From contig DKCO01000011.1 of NCBI GenBank assembly GCA_002452215.1, positions 1-50,260 of the forward strand: DNA of 50,260 nucleotides, given 5' to 3'. This DNA is from Spirochaetales bacterium UBA6872. GTDB lineage: Bacteria; Spirochaetota; Spirochaetia; Sphaerochaetales; Sphaerochaetaceae. Below, piece by piece: positions 24,589 through 33,044 of the stretch (position 1 is its first letter; every line of letters begins with the position of its first letter). The notes under the pieces are model-generated. The model did no database searches, had not been told where the DNA came from, and was given only the letters and a program-made list of their open reading frames with translations. Made by a program: the position numbers and the translations under genes.

Positions 24589-26512
24589 ACTCTTCTTCCA
24601 GCTTGGTGCTTTTCTCTAGCCATTCGTCTTCAATCTTCGCAATTTCCTCTTCTAAGCTGGCCTTGTCGTTTGACAGCTTTGTTATCTTCTTGACATCTGA
24701 GTAATTCTCGCTTTTCTCCATATCGCTGTTTATTCCATCAAGCTTATTTGTCAAATCATCAAGCTTCTGAGATAGCTTTTCTACCTCACGCTCCAATGCT
24801 CTTTGCGCATTGCGTCTCTCTTTGGATGTCTGGTAGCTGTTTGTTGTGTCTTTCTTTTTCTCATCTACAACTCTTTTGTCCTCAGCTTTCTTTATATCCC
24901 ATTGAGCCTCTTTTTCCTCTAGCTTGTATTCGAAATAGTCATAGTCGCCTTGAAAGAATTCAGGACCGTCCTCTGATATGTAGAGTATTTTCGTTGCAAG
25001 CGTTTTAATAAAGTGCTTGTCATGAGAGACGAATATGACAGTGCCTCCATAGCTTGCAATTGCTTTTGCAAGCATCTCTTTTGCATTTATGTCCAAGTGG
25101 TTTGTAGGTTCATCCAAAAGTAGCAAGTTCGACGGATGCAAAAGTATCTTCAGCAATGCCAGTCTCGACTTTTCACCACCTGATAGCACTTTCACTTTTT
25201 TGAATACATCGTCGTCAGAGAAGAGAAACGAGCCAAGCATCGACCTGAGCCTTGGCTGGTCCTCGAGCGTTGCAACTGTCTCCAGTTCCTCCAAGACAGT
25301 GTTCTCGTTGTCTAGCGTGTTCTCAGTGTCTTGCGCAAAGTAGCCTTTTACAACGCCTGCGCCATCTGTTATCGTCCCTTTGTAATCTGGGTCTACACCA
25401 GCAAGCATCCTCAACAGAGTTGACTTTCCAGCACCATTTCGTCCTGTTATTGCAAGTCTCTCTTTCTTCGTTACTAGAAAAGAGAAATCATTGTAGATTA
25501 CATGTTCTCCGAATGATTTCTCGACGTGTTCTACCTTCAATACATCATTTCCAGAGTGTGGCGATGGCGGGAATGAGAACGATAGCTTCTTCAGATGGCT
25601 AGGGATCTCTATCATATCGATCTTCTCGAGCTGCTTTATCCTCGATTGCACTTGCTTCGCTTTTGTGGCTTTGTATCTGAAGCGCTCAATGAAATCCTCT
25701 GTCTTCGATATCTCTTCCCTCTGTCTTTTGTAGGCTTTCTCCAAAGCTTCGATCTCTTCTTCCCTTGTTATCAGGTATTTTGAGTAGTTTCCTGCATATC
25801 GAGTAAGCTTTCCTGAAAAAAGCTCATAGACTTCATTTACAATGTCATCTAGGAAATCCTGGTCATGGGAGACAATCATCAAGCCTCCTGAGAAGTTCTT
25901 CAGATATCTTTCAAGCCAGGTCAGAGCTTCGATGTCCAGATAGTTTGTAGGCTCATCAAGGAACATGAAATCTGGATTCTCGACAAGCACTCTTGCAAGA
26001 GCTATTCGCATTTGATAGCCGCCAGAGAACTCAGATGCGGGACGCTCAAAGTCCAATCTGCTAAAGCCCAGTCCTTGCAAGATCTTCTCGATCCTCGCTT
26101 TCCTGTCATAGTAGCCAGAATCGATTAAGAGCTCATGGAAATCGGCAAGTTGCTCGGCCGATCTCAAGCCATCTTGTCCTCCGCTTTGGCTTTTTTCCTC
26201 CAAAAGAGCAATTTGCTGTTTGATCTTGTCGAAGCGCTTGTATCCTTCCTCTGCGATGGCGTAGATGGTTTTTTCAGGAAGGACGATATCTGATTGTGGA
26301 AGATATGATACGCGGCATCCTTTTGTAATCGATATTCTTGACGAATCAGCTTGTATGTTATTCGAAATCACTTTGAGCAAAGTCGATTTGCCTGAGCCAT
26401 TTGCACCAGCAAGAGCTGCTCTTGACCCTTCTGCTAGATTGAATGAGACATTTTTCAAGATTTCTCTATCAGCGAATGAAAGCGATATGTCTTGCACTTG
26501 CATTGTCTTCAT
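24572..26512 (-). CDS. ABC-F family ATP-binding protein
   Basis: The protein has 646 residues, two ATP-binding cassettes and no membrane segment, as in the ribosome-associated ABC-F family (Uup/YdiF-like). Cassette 1 has G-A-N-G-S-G-K-S, F-S-G-G-Y-Q-M-R and L-D-E-P-T-N-Y-L-D. Cassette 2 has G-R-N-G-A-G-K-S, L-S-G-G-E-K-S-R and L-D-E-P-T-N-H-L-D. The linker between them is rich in charged helix, and residues 540-646 form a long Lys/Glu-rich coiled coil, typical of the Uup-like C-terminal domain. A housekeeping translation factor role is more likely than antibiotic resistance. I chose ATG 26512 with GAGGGG nine bases upstream. It is divergent from aroDE across a palindromic promoter region. Confidence 0.9.
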   Translation of the reverse strand: MKTMQVQDISLSFADREILKNVSFNLAEGSRAALAGANGSGKSTLLKVISNNIQADSSRISITKGCRVSYLPQSDIVLPEKTIYAIAEEGYKRFDKIKQQIALLEEKSQSGGQDGLRSAEQLADFHELLIDSGYYDRKARIEKILQGLGFSRLDFERPASEFSGGYQMRIALARVLVENPDFMFLDEPTNYLDIEALTWLERYLKNFSGGLMIVSHDQDFLDDIVNEVYELFSGKLTRYAGNYSKYLITREEEIEALEKAYKRQREEISKTEDFIERFRYKATKAKQVQSRIKQLEKIDMIEIPSHLKKLSFSFPPSPHSGNDVLKVEHVEKSFGEHVIYNDFSFLVTKKERLAITGRNGAGKSTLLRMLAGVDPDYKGTITDGAGVVKGYFAQDTENTLDNENTVLEELETVATLEDQPRLRSMLGSFLFSDDDVFKKVKVLSGGEKSRLALLKILLHPSNLLLLDEPTNHLDINAKEMLAKAIASYGGTVIFVSHDKHFIKTLATKILYISEDGPEFFQGDYDYFEYKLEEKEAQWDIKKAEDKRVVDEKKKDTTNSYQTSKERRNAQRALEREVEKLSQKLDDLTNKLDGINSDMEKSENYSDVKKITKLSNDKASLEEEIAKIEDEWLEKSTKLEEEYGKNS

Positions 26513-26529
26513 AAAAAACAACCCCTCTG

Positions 26530-26558
26530 TTGAAGTATTTCGGCTGAAAAGCTATCAT
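26530..26558 (+). promoter_or_regulatory. Promoter of aroDE
   Basis: TTGAAG (26530-26535), a 17-base spacer and TATCAT (26553-26558) form a good sigma70-like promoter. It lies about 50 bases upstream of the aroDE ATG, which has its own AAGGAGAG ribosome site. Confidence 0.5.
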
Positions 26559-26568
26559 AATATGATAG
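26552..26568. promoter_or_regulatory. 17-bp palindrome shared by divergent promoters
   Basis: CTATCATAATATGATAG is a perfect palindrome with 8-bp arms around one central base. It places a TATCAT -10 on the plus strand (aroDE) and the same hexamer on the minus strand (26567-26562). The minus-strand copy has a TTGGCA element 15 bases further upstream (26588-26583), facing the ABC-F gene. A bound regulator or competing polymerases would affect both operons. Confidence 0.5.
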
Positions 26569-26607
26569 AAAAATAGCAGGATTGCCAAAGCGTTTCAAGG
26601 AGAGATA

Positions 26608-28050
26608 ATGATTTGCTATACCCTTTCGGAGACTACGTTAGCTGAGTGTCTTAGGAAAATAGAGCAAAATAGGGAGTACATAGATATTTGTGAGCTCAGG
26701 ATGGATTTCTTGACTCCAGATGAACAAAAAAGCGCATATCTTTTTCCTTCGATGGTAGATATCCCTGTCATATTGACTTTGAGACGTGTATCGGATGGAG
26801 GGAAGTGCGCTTTGTCCGAAAAAGATAGGAGAGCGCTGCTCTTGTCGGCCTTGGATGGCGATTTTGCATATGTTGATATCGAAGAGGATGTGAAGAAGAA
26901 CGATGTTGAGCACTATGCGAGGTCTAAAGGCATAAAGATAATCAGATCGCTTCATGATTTTGATTCAATGCCAGAGAAGATCTACTCAAGGATACAGAGG
27001 TTGTCAGAGAGAGCGGATGTTGCAAAAATCGCTGTAACTCCTCACTCGATTTCCGATGTGTTGACTCTTTTCAGGGCAAGCGAGGAGCTTGAAGGAGTCA
27101 ATAAGATCATAATAGGTATGGGTGACTGGGGAGTTTGTACAAGGATTCTTTACAAAAAGCTCGGCTCTATGCTCACTTTTGCGAGCGATACAGCTACAGC
27201 ACCTGGGCAGATTTCAGCAAAGGATCTCAAGCTTGTATACCATGCGGACAGGATAGATGAGAACACAGCTGTTTATGGAATAATAGGCAATCCTGTCATG
27301 CACTCTCTTTCGCCCCTTATTCATAATCCAGGCTTTGAGGCGATACACTACAATGCTGTTTACTTGCCATTTCTGGTAGACAATGTCCGTTCGTTCTTTG
27401 CGCTAGCAGAGTATTTGAAGATGCGCGGATTCTCTGTGACAATCCCATTCAAAGTCGATGTCTTGAGCTATCTTGGTAATATAACTAGGGAAGTAAAGCA
27501 AATAGGCTCATGCAATACTGTCATTCGAGTGCCAAACATGTGGAAGGGGATAAATACCGACTACTATGGCTTCCTTGCCCCGATTGAGAAGGATATAGCA
27601 TCAGGACGGATAAAAAATGCGCTAGTCATTGGTGCGGGAGGAGCGTCCCAAGCGATCGTATGGGGCTTGAGAAACAGAGGAGTGAATATAGTTATCTTAA
27701 ACAGGACTCTGTCTCATGCTGAGAAGCTTGCAACTATAAACAGATGCCAATTCGATACTCTTGACAATGCAAGAAAATATGAAGGGAAAGTTGATCTTGT
27801 TGTACAGACGACATCTGTTGGCCTTTATCCTGACTTCGACATAAATCCTATAGATGGATTTCAGTTTACTGGAAGGGAAATAGTCTACGACATAATCTAC
27901 AAGCCAAAGATGACAAGGCTTTTGAAGGAAGCTGAGAAGAAGGGATGCAAGCTACATTTCGGATCCGAGATGCTAATAGAGCAAGGGAAGTTGCAATTCG
28001 AGGCATTTACCGGCTATCACTATCCCGATGGCATCAAGATAGAGTTCTAG
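26608..28050 (+). CDS. aroDE: Bifunctional 3-dehydroquinate dehydratase / shikimate dehydrogenase
   Basis: Two consecutive shikimate-pathway enzymes are fused in a 480-residue protein. Residues 1-205 form a type I dehydroquinase: E-L-R-M-D-F near 28, S-L-H-D-F-D near 112 with the catalytic histidine, and A-K-I-A-V-T near 137 with the Schiff-base lysine. Residues 225-480 form shikimate dehydrogenase: I-G-N-P-V-M-H-S-L-S-P near 230, S-V-T-I-P-F-K near 280 with the catalytic lysine, and I-N-T-D-Y-Y-G-F near 313. An NADP-binding G-A-G-G-A-S is near 344. This plant-like fusion is also known in several bacterial lineages. With aroC and aroK nearby it supplies chorismate. It ends one base before the convergent XPB-partner gene. 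Confidence 0.93.
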   Translation: MICYTLSETTLAECLRKIEQNREYIDICELRMDFLTPDEQKSAYLFPSMVDIPVILTLRRVSDGGKCALSEKDRRALLLSALDGDFAYVDIEEDVKKNDVEHYARSKGIKIIRSLHDFDSMPEKIYSRIQRLSERADVAKIAVTPHSISDVLTLFRASEELEGVNKIIIGMGDWGVCTRILYKKLGSMLTFASDTATAPGQISAKDLKLVYHADRIDENTAVYGIIGNPVMHSLSPLIHNPGFEAIHYNAVYLPFLVDNVRSFFALAEYLKMRGFSVTIPFKVDVLSYLGNITREVKQIGSCNTVIRVPNMWKGINTDYYGFLAPIEKDIASGRIKNALVIGAGGASQAIVWGLRNRGVNIVILNRTLSHAEKLATINRCQFDTLDNARKYEGKVDLVVQTTSVGLYPDFDINPIDGFQFTGREIVYDIIYKPKMTRLLKEAEKKGCKLHFGSEMLIEQGKLQFEAFTGYHYPDGIKIEF

Positions 28051-28051
28051 A

Positions 28052-29671
28052 TTATTCCTCTTTGGCAAATAGCGGAAGGACAGCAACTTTCCATATCTTG
28101 TCTAAAACTATTTTTCCATCCTTTGCGTTGAGTATTGAGCAATCCTCTTTTTTGCTGATGGAAAGTGGCTTGACTATTTTCTCTCTATTGTCAGCAAATT
28201 GTATATAGAGAAGGGCATCATCGTTGATTGCTTTCTCTATTGCTCTCATCTTCTCTTGAAAGAACAGTCCTTCTATTTTCTCTATCCCAAGAGATGAGCA
28301 ATCGCTGAGTGCTATGCCTGAAGCGACCAGTCGCCTCTCTATTAAGTTGTGAGCGCACTCCATTTCTGTCTCTACTTTTGTTCTATCATATGCAATCTCT
28401 CGCATGGCTGGGAGATCTGGAGGGAAATCGACTTGGGAGATAAATGTGTTTCCTTCTTTTTCCCGAGGCATGAAGTATGCGCCTTCTGTATCCCCAAGCA
28501 TATCGAAACCGGAGTAGGAAAGAATGTTTCTCCAAGCATATTCTGTGTCAGGGTTCATCAAGAAAACATTTTCTGCCGGATGCATGAGGATATGGACTTT
28601 AAGAAGCGGAAGGTTCTCTATGACTCTTGCGTTCTTCTCATCAGCTACAAGTACTAGTGCACGCATCGCTCTCAGTGAGCAAAATGATTCATACCATCCG
28701 TCTATCCTTTGGTTTATGCTTTCCGGGATCGGGAGAGTGGAAAGATCTTTTAGAAAGCATTTCACATCCTCATTTGTATATCCAAAAGAGAATGCAGACT
28801 TCATCGATGACTTGTCAATTGCCCATTGGTTTTTTCTGTCGGCTTTTAGAGGAGAGAGGAAAAAGAAGATGGGGGTAGATGTATCGGACGAAGATGAGTA
28901 AACGAAATCGGATGAGATTACTCCATCATCTTCGCTTTCAATCATCTCTCTTGCGCATATAAAGCCATTTGCATTATTTGCGAGGATATCGAAATCGAGC
29001 AAAAGGTCCAAATAAGGAGCAAGATCGAAGCCTGTTATGTCAAAAATCATGCCAAAGTATTTGTCCTTGTCATCCATTGGTATATCGCAAAGCCTGAAGG
29101 CAAGGTTTATTGCTTTTGACATTTTTATTATTTCATCATCGCTTGCATCTGGATTGAGGATATATGATAGCCTTATCTCTTCCTTTAGACTGTAGAATTC
29201 AATTGACTTCTCTTTGTTGAGAGTCAGTCTCAATTGTCCTTGTTTTATTACTTTGAGCTTTATAAGAGAGTCTATGGCATATATTGCAGCCTTGGATGCA
29301 TTTTCCATCGATGGGAATATGGCTTTGAAAAACCCACTCTCGATATAGCGGACCCAGATTTGCTTCTTTGCCGAGAGATATCCGTTTGCAACAATTGATA
29401 AGAGCATTGTGACAAATGCCTTGTTGTATGGTGTTTTCTTCCCTTGCTTTCCAAAAAGTGGGTATGTTGATATTACCTTATCAACTTTGTTTGCCAATAC
29501 ATGCTTTCCATCGTCATTTTTTTTCAATAGCCCTTTGCACTCCAGTGCTCTTAGGCTGTATTTGTCGATTTTTCTCTCATTTCCTCCTAACGCAATAAAC
29601 GAGAGGATCTTGCACTCATTGTCATCCACATACGGGAAAATGGATTCAATATCAAATGCTGGCTTTTCCAT
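28052..29671 (-). CDS. XPB-associated protein (helicase-associated domain, Rv0862c-like)
   Basis: The protein has 539 residues with no ATPase motifs. It appears to be an alpha-helical and winged-helix protein: D-E-C-K-I-L-S-F-I-A-L-G-G near residue 20 begins a small DNA-binding-like domain. It lies immediately downstream of the XPB helicase gene, whose TGA overlaps its ATG (TGATG). In actinobacteria the bacterial XPB gene has a similar large neighbour with a helicase-associated domain, and this layout supports the same role here. I therefore infer a partner or regulator of XPB in DNA repair. Direct sequence support is weak because the family has few invariant motifs. Confidence 0.6.
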   Translation of the reverse strand: MEKPAFDIESIFPYVDDNECKILSFIALGGNERKIDKYSLRALECKGLLKKNDDGKHVLANKVDKVISTYPLFGKQGKKTPYNKAFVTMLLSIVANGYLSAKKQIWVRYIESGFFKAIFPSMENASKAAIYAIDSLIKLKVIKQGQLRLTLNKEKSIEFYSLKEEIRLSYILNPDASDDEIIKMSKAINLAFRLCDIPMDDKDKYFGMIFDITGFDLAPYLDLLLDFDILANNANGFICAREMIESEDDGVISSDFVYSSSSDTSTPIFFFLSPLKADRKNQWAIDKSSMKSAFSFGYTNEDVKCFLKDLSTLPIPESINQRIDGWYESFCSLRAMRALVLVADEKNARVIENLPLLKVHILMHPAENVFLMNPDTEYAWRNILSYSGFDMLGDTEGAYFMPREKEGNTFISQVDFPPDLPAMREIAYDRTKVETEMECAHNLIERRLVASGIALSDCSSLGIEKIEGLFFQEKMRAIEKAINDDALLYIQFADNREKIVKPLSISKKEDCSILNAKDGKIVLDKIWKVAVLPLFAKEE

Positions 29672-31311
29672 CACGCCCTCTCTATTGAATAGCTATAGCC
29701 TTGTTCGGAAAGGAACTTCTGCCTGTTTGATGAGAATTCCTCTTCTTCTGTATACTCGGTGATTATCGTATAGAAGTGGCTGTCTTTTTCTTTCGGTCTG
29801 AGTATCCTTCCAAGCCTTTGAGCCTCTTCTTGCCTTGATCCAAATGAGCCGGATATTTGTATTGCAACTGAAGCATCTGGCAAATCAATTGCAAAATTGG
29901 CGACTTTCGATACTATCAGCGCCTTTATCTCGCCTTGCCTGAACTTGTTGTAGAGCTCATCTCGCTTCTTGTTTGATGTCGAGCCTGTGATCATATCAAA
30001 CTTGAAGTACTTTTTAAAGTCCTCAAGCTGGTCTATGTATTGCCCGATTATTAGAATCTGTTCGTCTTTGTGTTTCTCAATCAGACTCTTTGCAATTTGC
30101 AATTTCAATGGATTTGTGGATGCGATTTTGTATTTTTCCTTCTTCGATGCCAATGCATATGAAAGCTCCATATCCTCTGGCAGTTTTACTCTGATCTCAT
30201 GGCAATAGGCTTTTGCTATAAATCCTTTTGATGCAAGCTCTGACCATGGAGTGTCATAGCGCTTTGGTCCTACAAGCGAAAACACTTCGTCCTCTTTTCC
30301 GTCTTCTCTGACCAATGTCGCTGTCAGACCTATGCGGTATATTGCTTGGAGTTCTGCTGTGATGCGAAAGACAGGAGCCGGCAGCATATGAACCTCATCA
30401 TATATGATAAGTCCCCAATTTCCTTCTCTGAAGATTGAGAAGTGGGGATAGCTGTCATCTTCTTTGTTCTTTCTCCAAGTCAATACTTGGTATGTGCATA
30501 TCGTAACTGGTCGTACCGATTTTGTCTCTCCTGAGTATTCTCCGATCATATCGCTAGAGAGCGAGGTTTTGTCCATTAGCTCTCGCATCCATTGGTGAAC
30601 AGATGCAACATTGGGGCACACTATCAAAGTGTTTGTTTGCAACTTGAGCATTGCAAGTATGCCAACGATTGTCTTTCCTGAGCCACATGGCAGTACTATT
30701 GTTCCAAAGCCTGTTCCGTTCTCGCCATTTCCAAGCAATGCATTTGCAGCTTCCATCTGATAATCCCTTGGCACAAAGCTCTCTTTCTTCTCGATTAACA
30801 GAGGAGCACCTTTTTTCAATGCAATCCTATCATCTATCGGGAAGCCAAGCTTGATCATTGCAATCTTCAAGCTTCCTCTGTACATTCTGTCGACCAAGAA
30901 AGATGATTTGTCCAGTACCCTCAGGTACTTTGCCGTAGAGCTGTCGCTTGCCAGTTGCAATGCAAACGTACTTTTCTTCACATATAGAATCAAGTCCTTT
31001 TCATCGTATTCCTCAAGAACAAATTGGCCAAAGCGGTCCGCTTGGTCTTTTATGAAGAAAAGAACTTTCTCGTCGATGTCGTATTTAGACCATTTTTCAA
31101 GGCGCTCTATAATAATGTTGCTTGAAAGGCCAGCGCTTATTGCATTCCAGAGTGAAAGGCTTGAGATCATGTATGTATGTACATGCTCAGGGCTTTTCTC
31201 CAAAGATGAAAAGGCAATTATATCTGCTCGGCATTCATTTGCGCATTCAGAGTGCATATCGAGAAGCATTGTTCTGTCGGATTGTATCGTCAAAGGTCTA
31301 TCTTTTTCCAT
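29671..31311 (-). CDS. XPB/ERCC3-type DNA repair helicase
   Basis: This is a 546-residue superfamily 2 DNA translocase. Residues 1-180 form the damage-recognition-like N-terminal region. Walker A is L-P-C-G-S-G-K-T near 208, motif II D-E-V-H at 305-308 and motif III L-T-A-T at 329-332. The R-E-D motif at 335-337 is a hallmark of XPB. Motif VI is S-G-S-F-G-S-R-Q-E-E-A-Q-R-L-G-R-I-L-R-P near 500. Bacterial XPB proteins unwind 3'-5' and are thought to work in excision repair. Spirochaetes, actinobacteria and some other phyla have them. The ATG lies one base after the aroC stop, and the next gene is a probable partner. Confidence 0.9.
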   Translation of the reverse strand: MEKDRPLTIQSDRTMLLDMHSECANECRADIIAFSSLEKSPEHVHTYMISSLSLWNAISAGLSSNIIIERLEKWSKYDIDEKVLFFIKDQADRFGQFVLEEYDEKDLILYVKKSTFALQLASDSSTAKYLRVLDKSSFLVDRMYRGSLKIAMIKLGFPIDDRIALKKGAPLLIEKKESFVPRDYQMEAANALLGNGENGTGFGTIVLPCGSGKTIVGILAMLKLQTNTLIVCPNVASVHQWMRELMDKTSLSSDMIGEYSGETKSVRPVTICTYQVLTWRKNKEDDSYPHFSIFREGNWGLIIYDEVHMLPAPVFRITAELQAIYRIGLTATLVREDGKEDEVFSLVGPKRYDTPWSELASKGFIAKAYCHEIRVKLPEDMELSYALASKKEKYKIASTNPLKLQIAKSLIEKHKDEQILIIGQYIDQLEDFKKYFKFDMITGSTSNKKRDELYNKFRQGEIKALIVSKVANFAIDLPDASVAIQISGSFGSRQEEAQRLGRILRPKEKDSHFYTIITEYTEEEEFSSNRQKFLSEQGYSYSIERA

Positions 31312-31312
31312 G

Positions 31313-32386
31313 TTATCTCGTCTTCTTGTATGCTTTCATCAAAAGCAGCTCATCAGCAATCACAAGTGCGGCCATTGCTTCCACTACAACTACAGCTCTT
31401 GGTCCTATGCATGGATCATGTCTGCCATTGATTTTGATTGTTTGCTCCCTCTCATCATCATCGATTGTCTCTTGCTCGAGCGCTATTGAAGGAGTTGGCT
31501 TGAATGCAACTTTGAACATGATCTGGTTTCCATTTGAGATTCCTCCCAAGATTCCACCTGCATTGTTTGATTTGAAATATGCTGATCCGTTTGATATTCC
31601 CATCTGGTCGTTGTTTTCGGATCCTGATTTCTCGATAGAGGAAAAGCCACTTCCAATCTCAAATCCCTTTACGGCGCCGATTGAGAAGATAGCGCACGCA
31701 AGATTTGCATCAAGCTTCGAGAAGACAGGGTCTCCAAGCCCTGCTGGTACTCCATCTATATGGCATTCGATCAATGCTCCCACAGAATCAAGGGAGGCTT
31801 TTGCTTGCTCTATTCTTTGGATCATCTTTTCTTTTTCATTGCACTCTGGAGCATAGAGCGGGGCAGAAAATGGAGGATTCCAGTTGTAGTTTGTGGCTTT
31901 TATATTTCCAATTTGCACTATTGCAGCCGATATCTCAATCCCTTCTTCTTTTAGAAGTTGCTTTGCAAGTGCTCCGGCCGCAACTCTTGCAAGAGTCTCG
32001 CGACCCGAGCTTCTTCCTCCGCCACGGTAGTCTCTTATGCCATATTTTTGATCAAATGTGTAATCTGCATGCCCCGGCCTGTATAGATGCTCTAATGCGC
32101 TGTAGTCATTCGACCTTTGGTTTTCGTTTTCGACTACGATTGCAATCGGAGCGCCAGTAGATATGCCATCGAGTATTCCGGAGAGGATCTTTATCTTGTC
32201 TTTCTCGTCTCTCTTTGTTCCAAGAGATGTGGATCCTGGGCGTCTTCTGTCCATTTCCCTCTGGATTGCATCCTCATCGATTTTGATCTTTGATGGAAAG
32301 CCATCCACGACACATCCCAGTGCTTTCCCATGCGACTCCCCAAAAGTCGTTACAGTCAATAGTTTCCCAAATGAATTAAAAGCCAT
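31313..32386 (-). CDS. aroC: Chorismate synthase
   Basis: This enzyme makes chorismate from EPSP and needs reduced FMN. The 357-residue protein has the family signatures G-E-S-H-G-K-A-L-G-C-V-V-D-G near residue 15, R-R-R-P-G near 46, G-H-A-D-Y-T near 103 and the active-site region R-G-G-G-R-S-S-G-R-E-T near 118. R-H-D-P-C-I-G is near the C-terminus. I chose the third codon (ATG 32386), seven bases after AAGGAG, rather than ATG 32392, which lies too close to that site. It overlaps aroK by 11 bp and precedes the XPB gene by one base. Confidence 0.95.
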   Translation of the reverse strand: MAFNSFGKLLTVTTFGESHGKALGCVVDGFPSKIKIDEDAIQREMDRRRPGSTSLGTKRDEKDKIKILSGILDGISTGAPIAIVVENENQRSNDYSALEHLYRPGHADYTFDQKYGIRDYRGGGRSSGRETLARVAAGALAKQLLKEEGIEISAAIVQIGNIKATNYNWNPPFSAPLYAPECNEKEKMIQRIEQAKASLDSVGALIECHIDGVPAGLGDPVFSKLDANLACAIFSIGAVKGFEIGSGFSSIEKSGSENNDQMGISNGSAYFKSNNAGGILGGISNGNQIMFKVAFKPTPSIALEQETIDDDEREQTIKINGRHDPCIGPRAVVVVEAMAALVIADELLLMKAYKKTR

Positions 32387-32918
32387 ATCCATTCTCCTTG
32401 AGAGTCTTCTCTATATATAGCGCTGTGCTGTTCTTGTCTCTATATGGGCCTAGGTTGATTGTCAAATCGGCATATCTTCTGTAGATTTCATCTCGTTTGG
32501 TATAGATTTCATGGAACGATTGCTCGATGTTCTTTTCGTCAAGGAATGGTGGGACGCCATGTTGCAAAATGACAGACAGCATATCACACTCATCTCTTTT
32601 TAGATAAATAGAATATCCATTTTCCTTGATAATGTTCATCAGCAGAGTGTTGTCAGATGCACCGCCGCCGAAGGAAAGAATGAATGACTCTGGTGGCGTT
32701 AGCAACAACTTCTTTACGTTTTCTGCTTCCAATGACATGAATGCTTCTTTGCCATTTTCCTTGTAGAAATCTCTGATAGTCTGTCCTTTGAGATTTTCTT
32801 CAATCAAATCGTCAGAGTCGAAAAAGCTCCAGTTCCATTTTCTGGAGATCATTTTTGCGAAAGTGGTCTTGCCTGAGTGCTTTATGCCAGTAAAAAACAG
32901 ATGTTTCTTGCTTCTCAT
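32376..32918 (-). CDS. aroK: Shikimate kinase
   Basis: The enzyme phosphorylates shikimate with ATP. The protein has 180 residues. The P-loop is G-I-K-H-S-G-K-T-T near residue 11. D-S-D-D near 33 provides shikimate-binding acids (normally D-x-D), and F-G-G-G-A near 80 is the family glycine motif. The Walker A sequence differs from the usual GxxGxGKS by a histidine, so it is somewhat divergent. I chose ATG 32918 because AAGGA lies six bases upstream, while the preceding in-frame ATG (32921) lies only three bases from it. It starts the aroK-aroC-XPB-partner operon and overlaps aroC. Confidence 0.88.
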   Translation of the reverse strand: MRSKKHLFFTGIKHSGKTTFAKMISRKWNWSFFDSDDLIEENLKGQTIRDFYKENGKEAFMSLEAENVKKLLLTPPESFILSFGGGASDNTLLMNIIKENGYSIYLKRDECDMLSVILQHGVPPFLDEKNIEQSFHEIYTKRDEIYRRYADLTINLGPYRDKNSTALYIEKTLKENGYGF

Positions 32919-32937
32919 CATTTTTCCTTAATGGAAT

Positions 32938-32946
32938 ATTTTAGCA
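32938..32946 (-). promoter_or_regulatory. Extended -10 promoter element of aroK operon
   Basis: On the minus strand TGCTAAAAT is an extended -10, 19 bases before the aroK ATG. The expected leader of about 12-14 bases holds the AAGGA ribosome site. No strong -35 is seen. Confidence 0.45.
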
Positions 32947-33006
32947 TAATGCATGGTTTTTTAGAAAGAGCATAAGGAAAAACCGCAATCGAGTAATTTA
33001 ATGAAA

Positions 33007-33028
33007 GTTGCCCCCATGTGGAGGCAAC
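33007..33028 (-). terminator. Hairpin terminator after ackA
   Basis: A stem of GTTGCC and GGCAAC, extended after one mismatch, lies 17 bases downstream of the ackA stop on the minus strand. It is followed by only three T residues, so it is a moderate terminator. Confidence 0.45.
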
Positions 33029-33044
33029 GAAAAGTAAATGAGTT

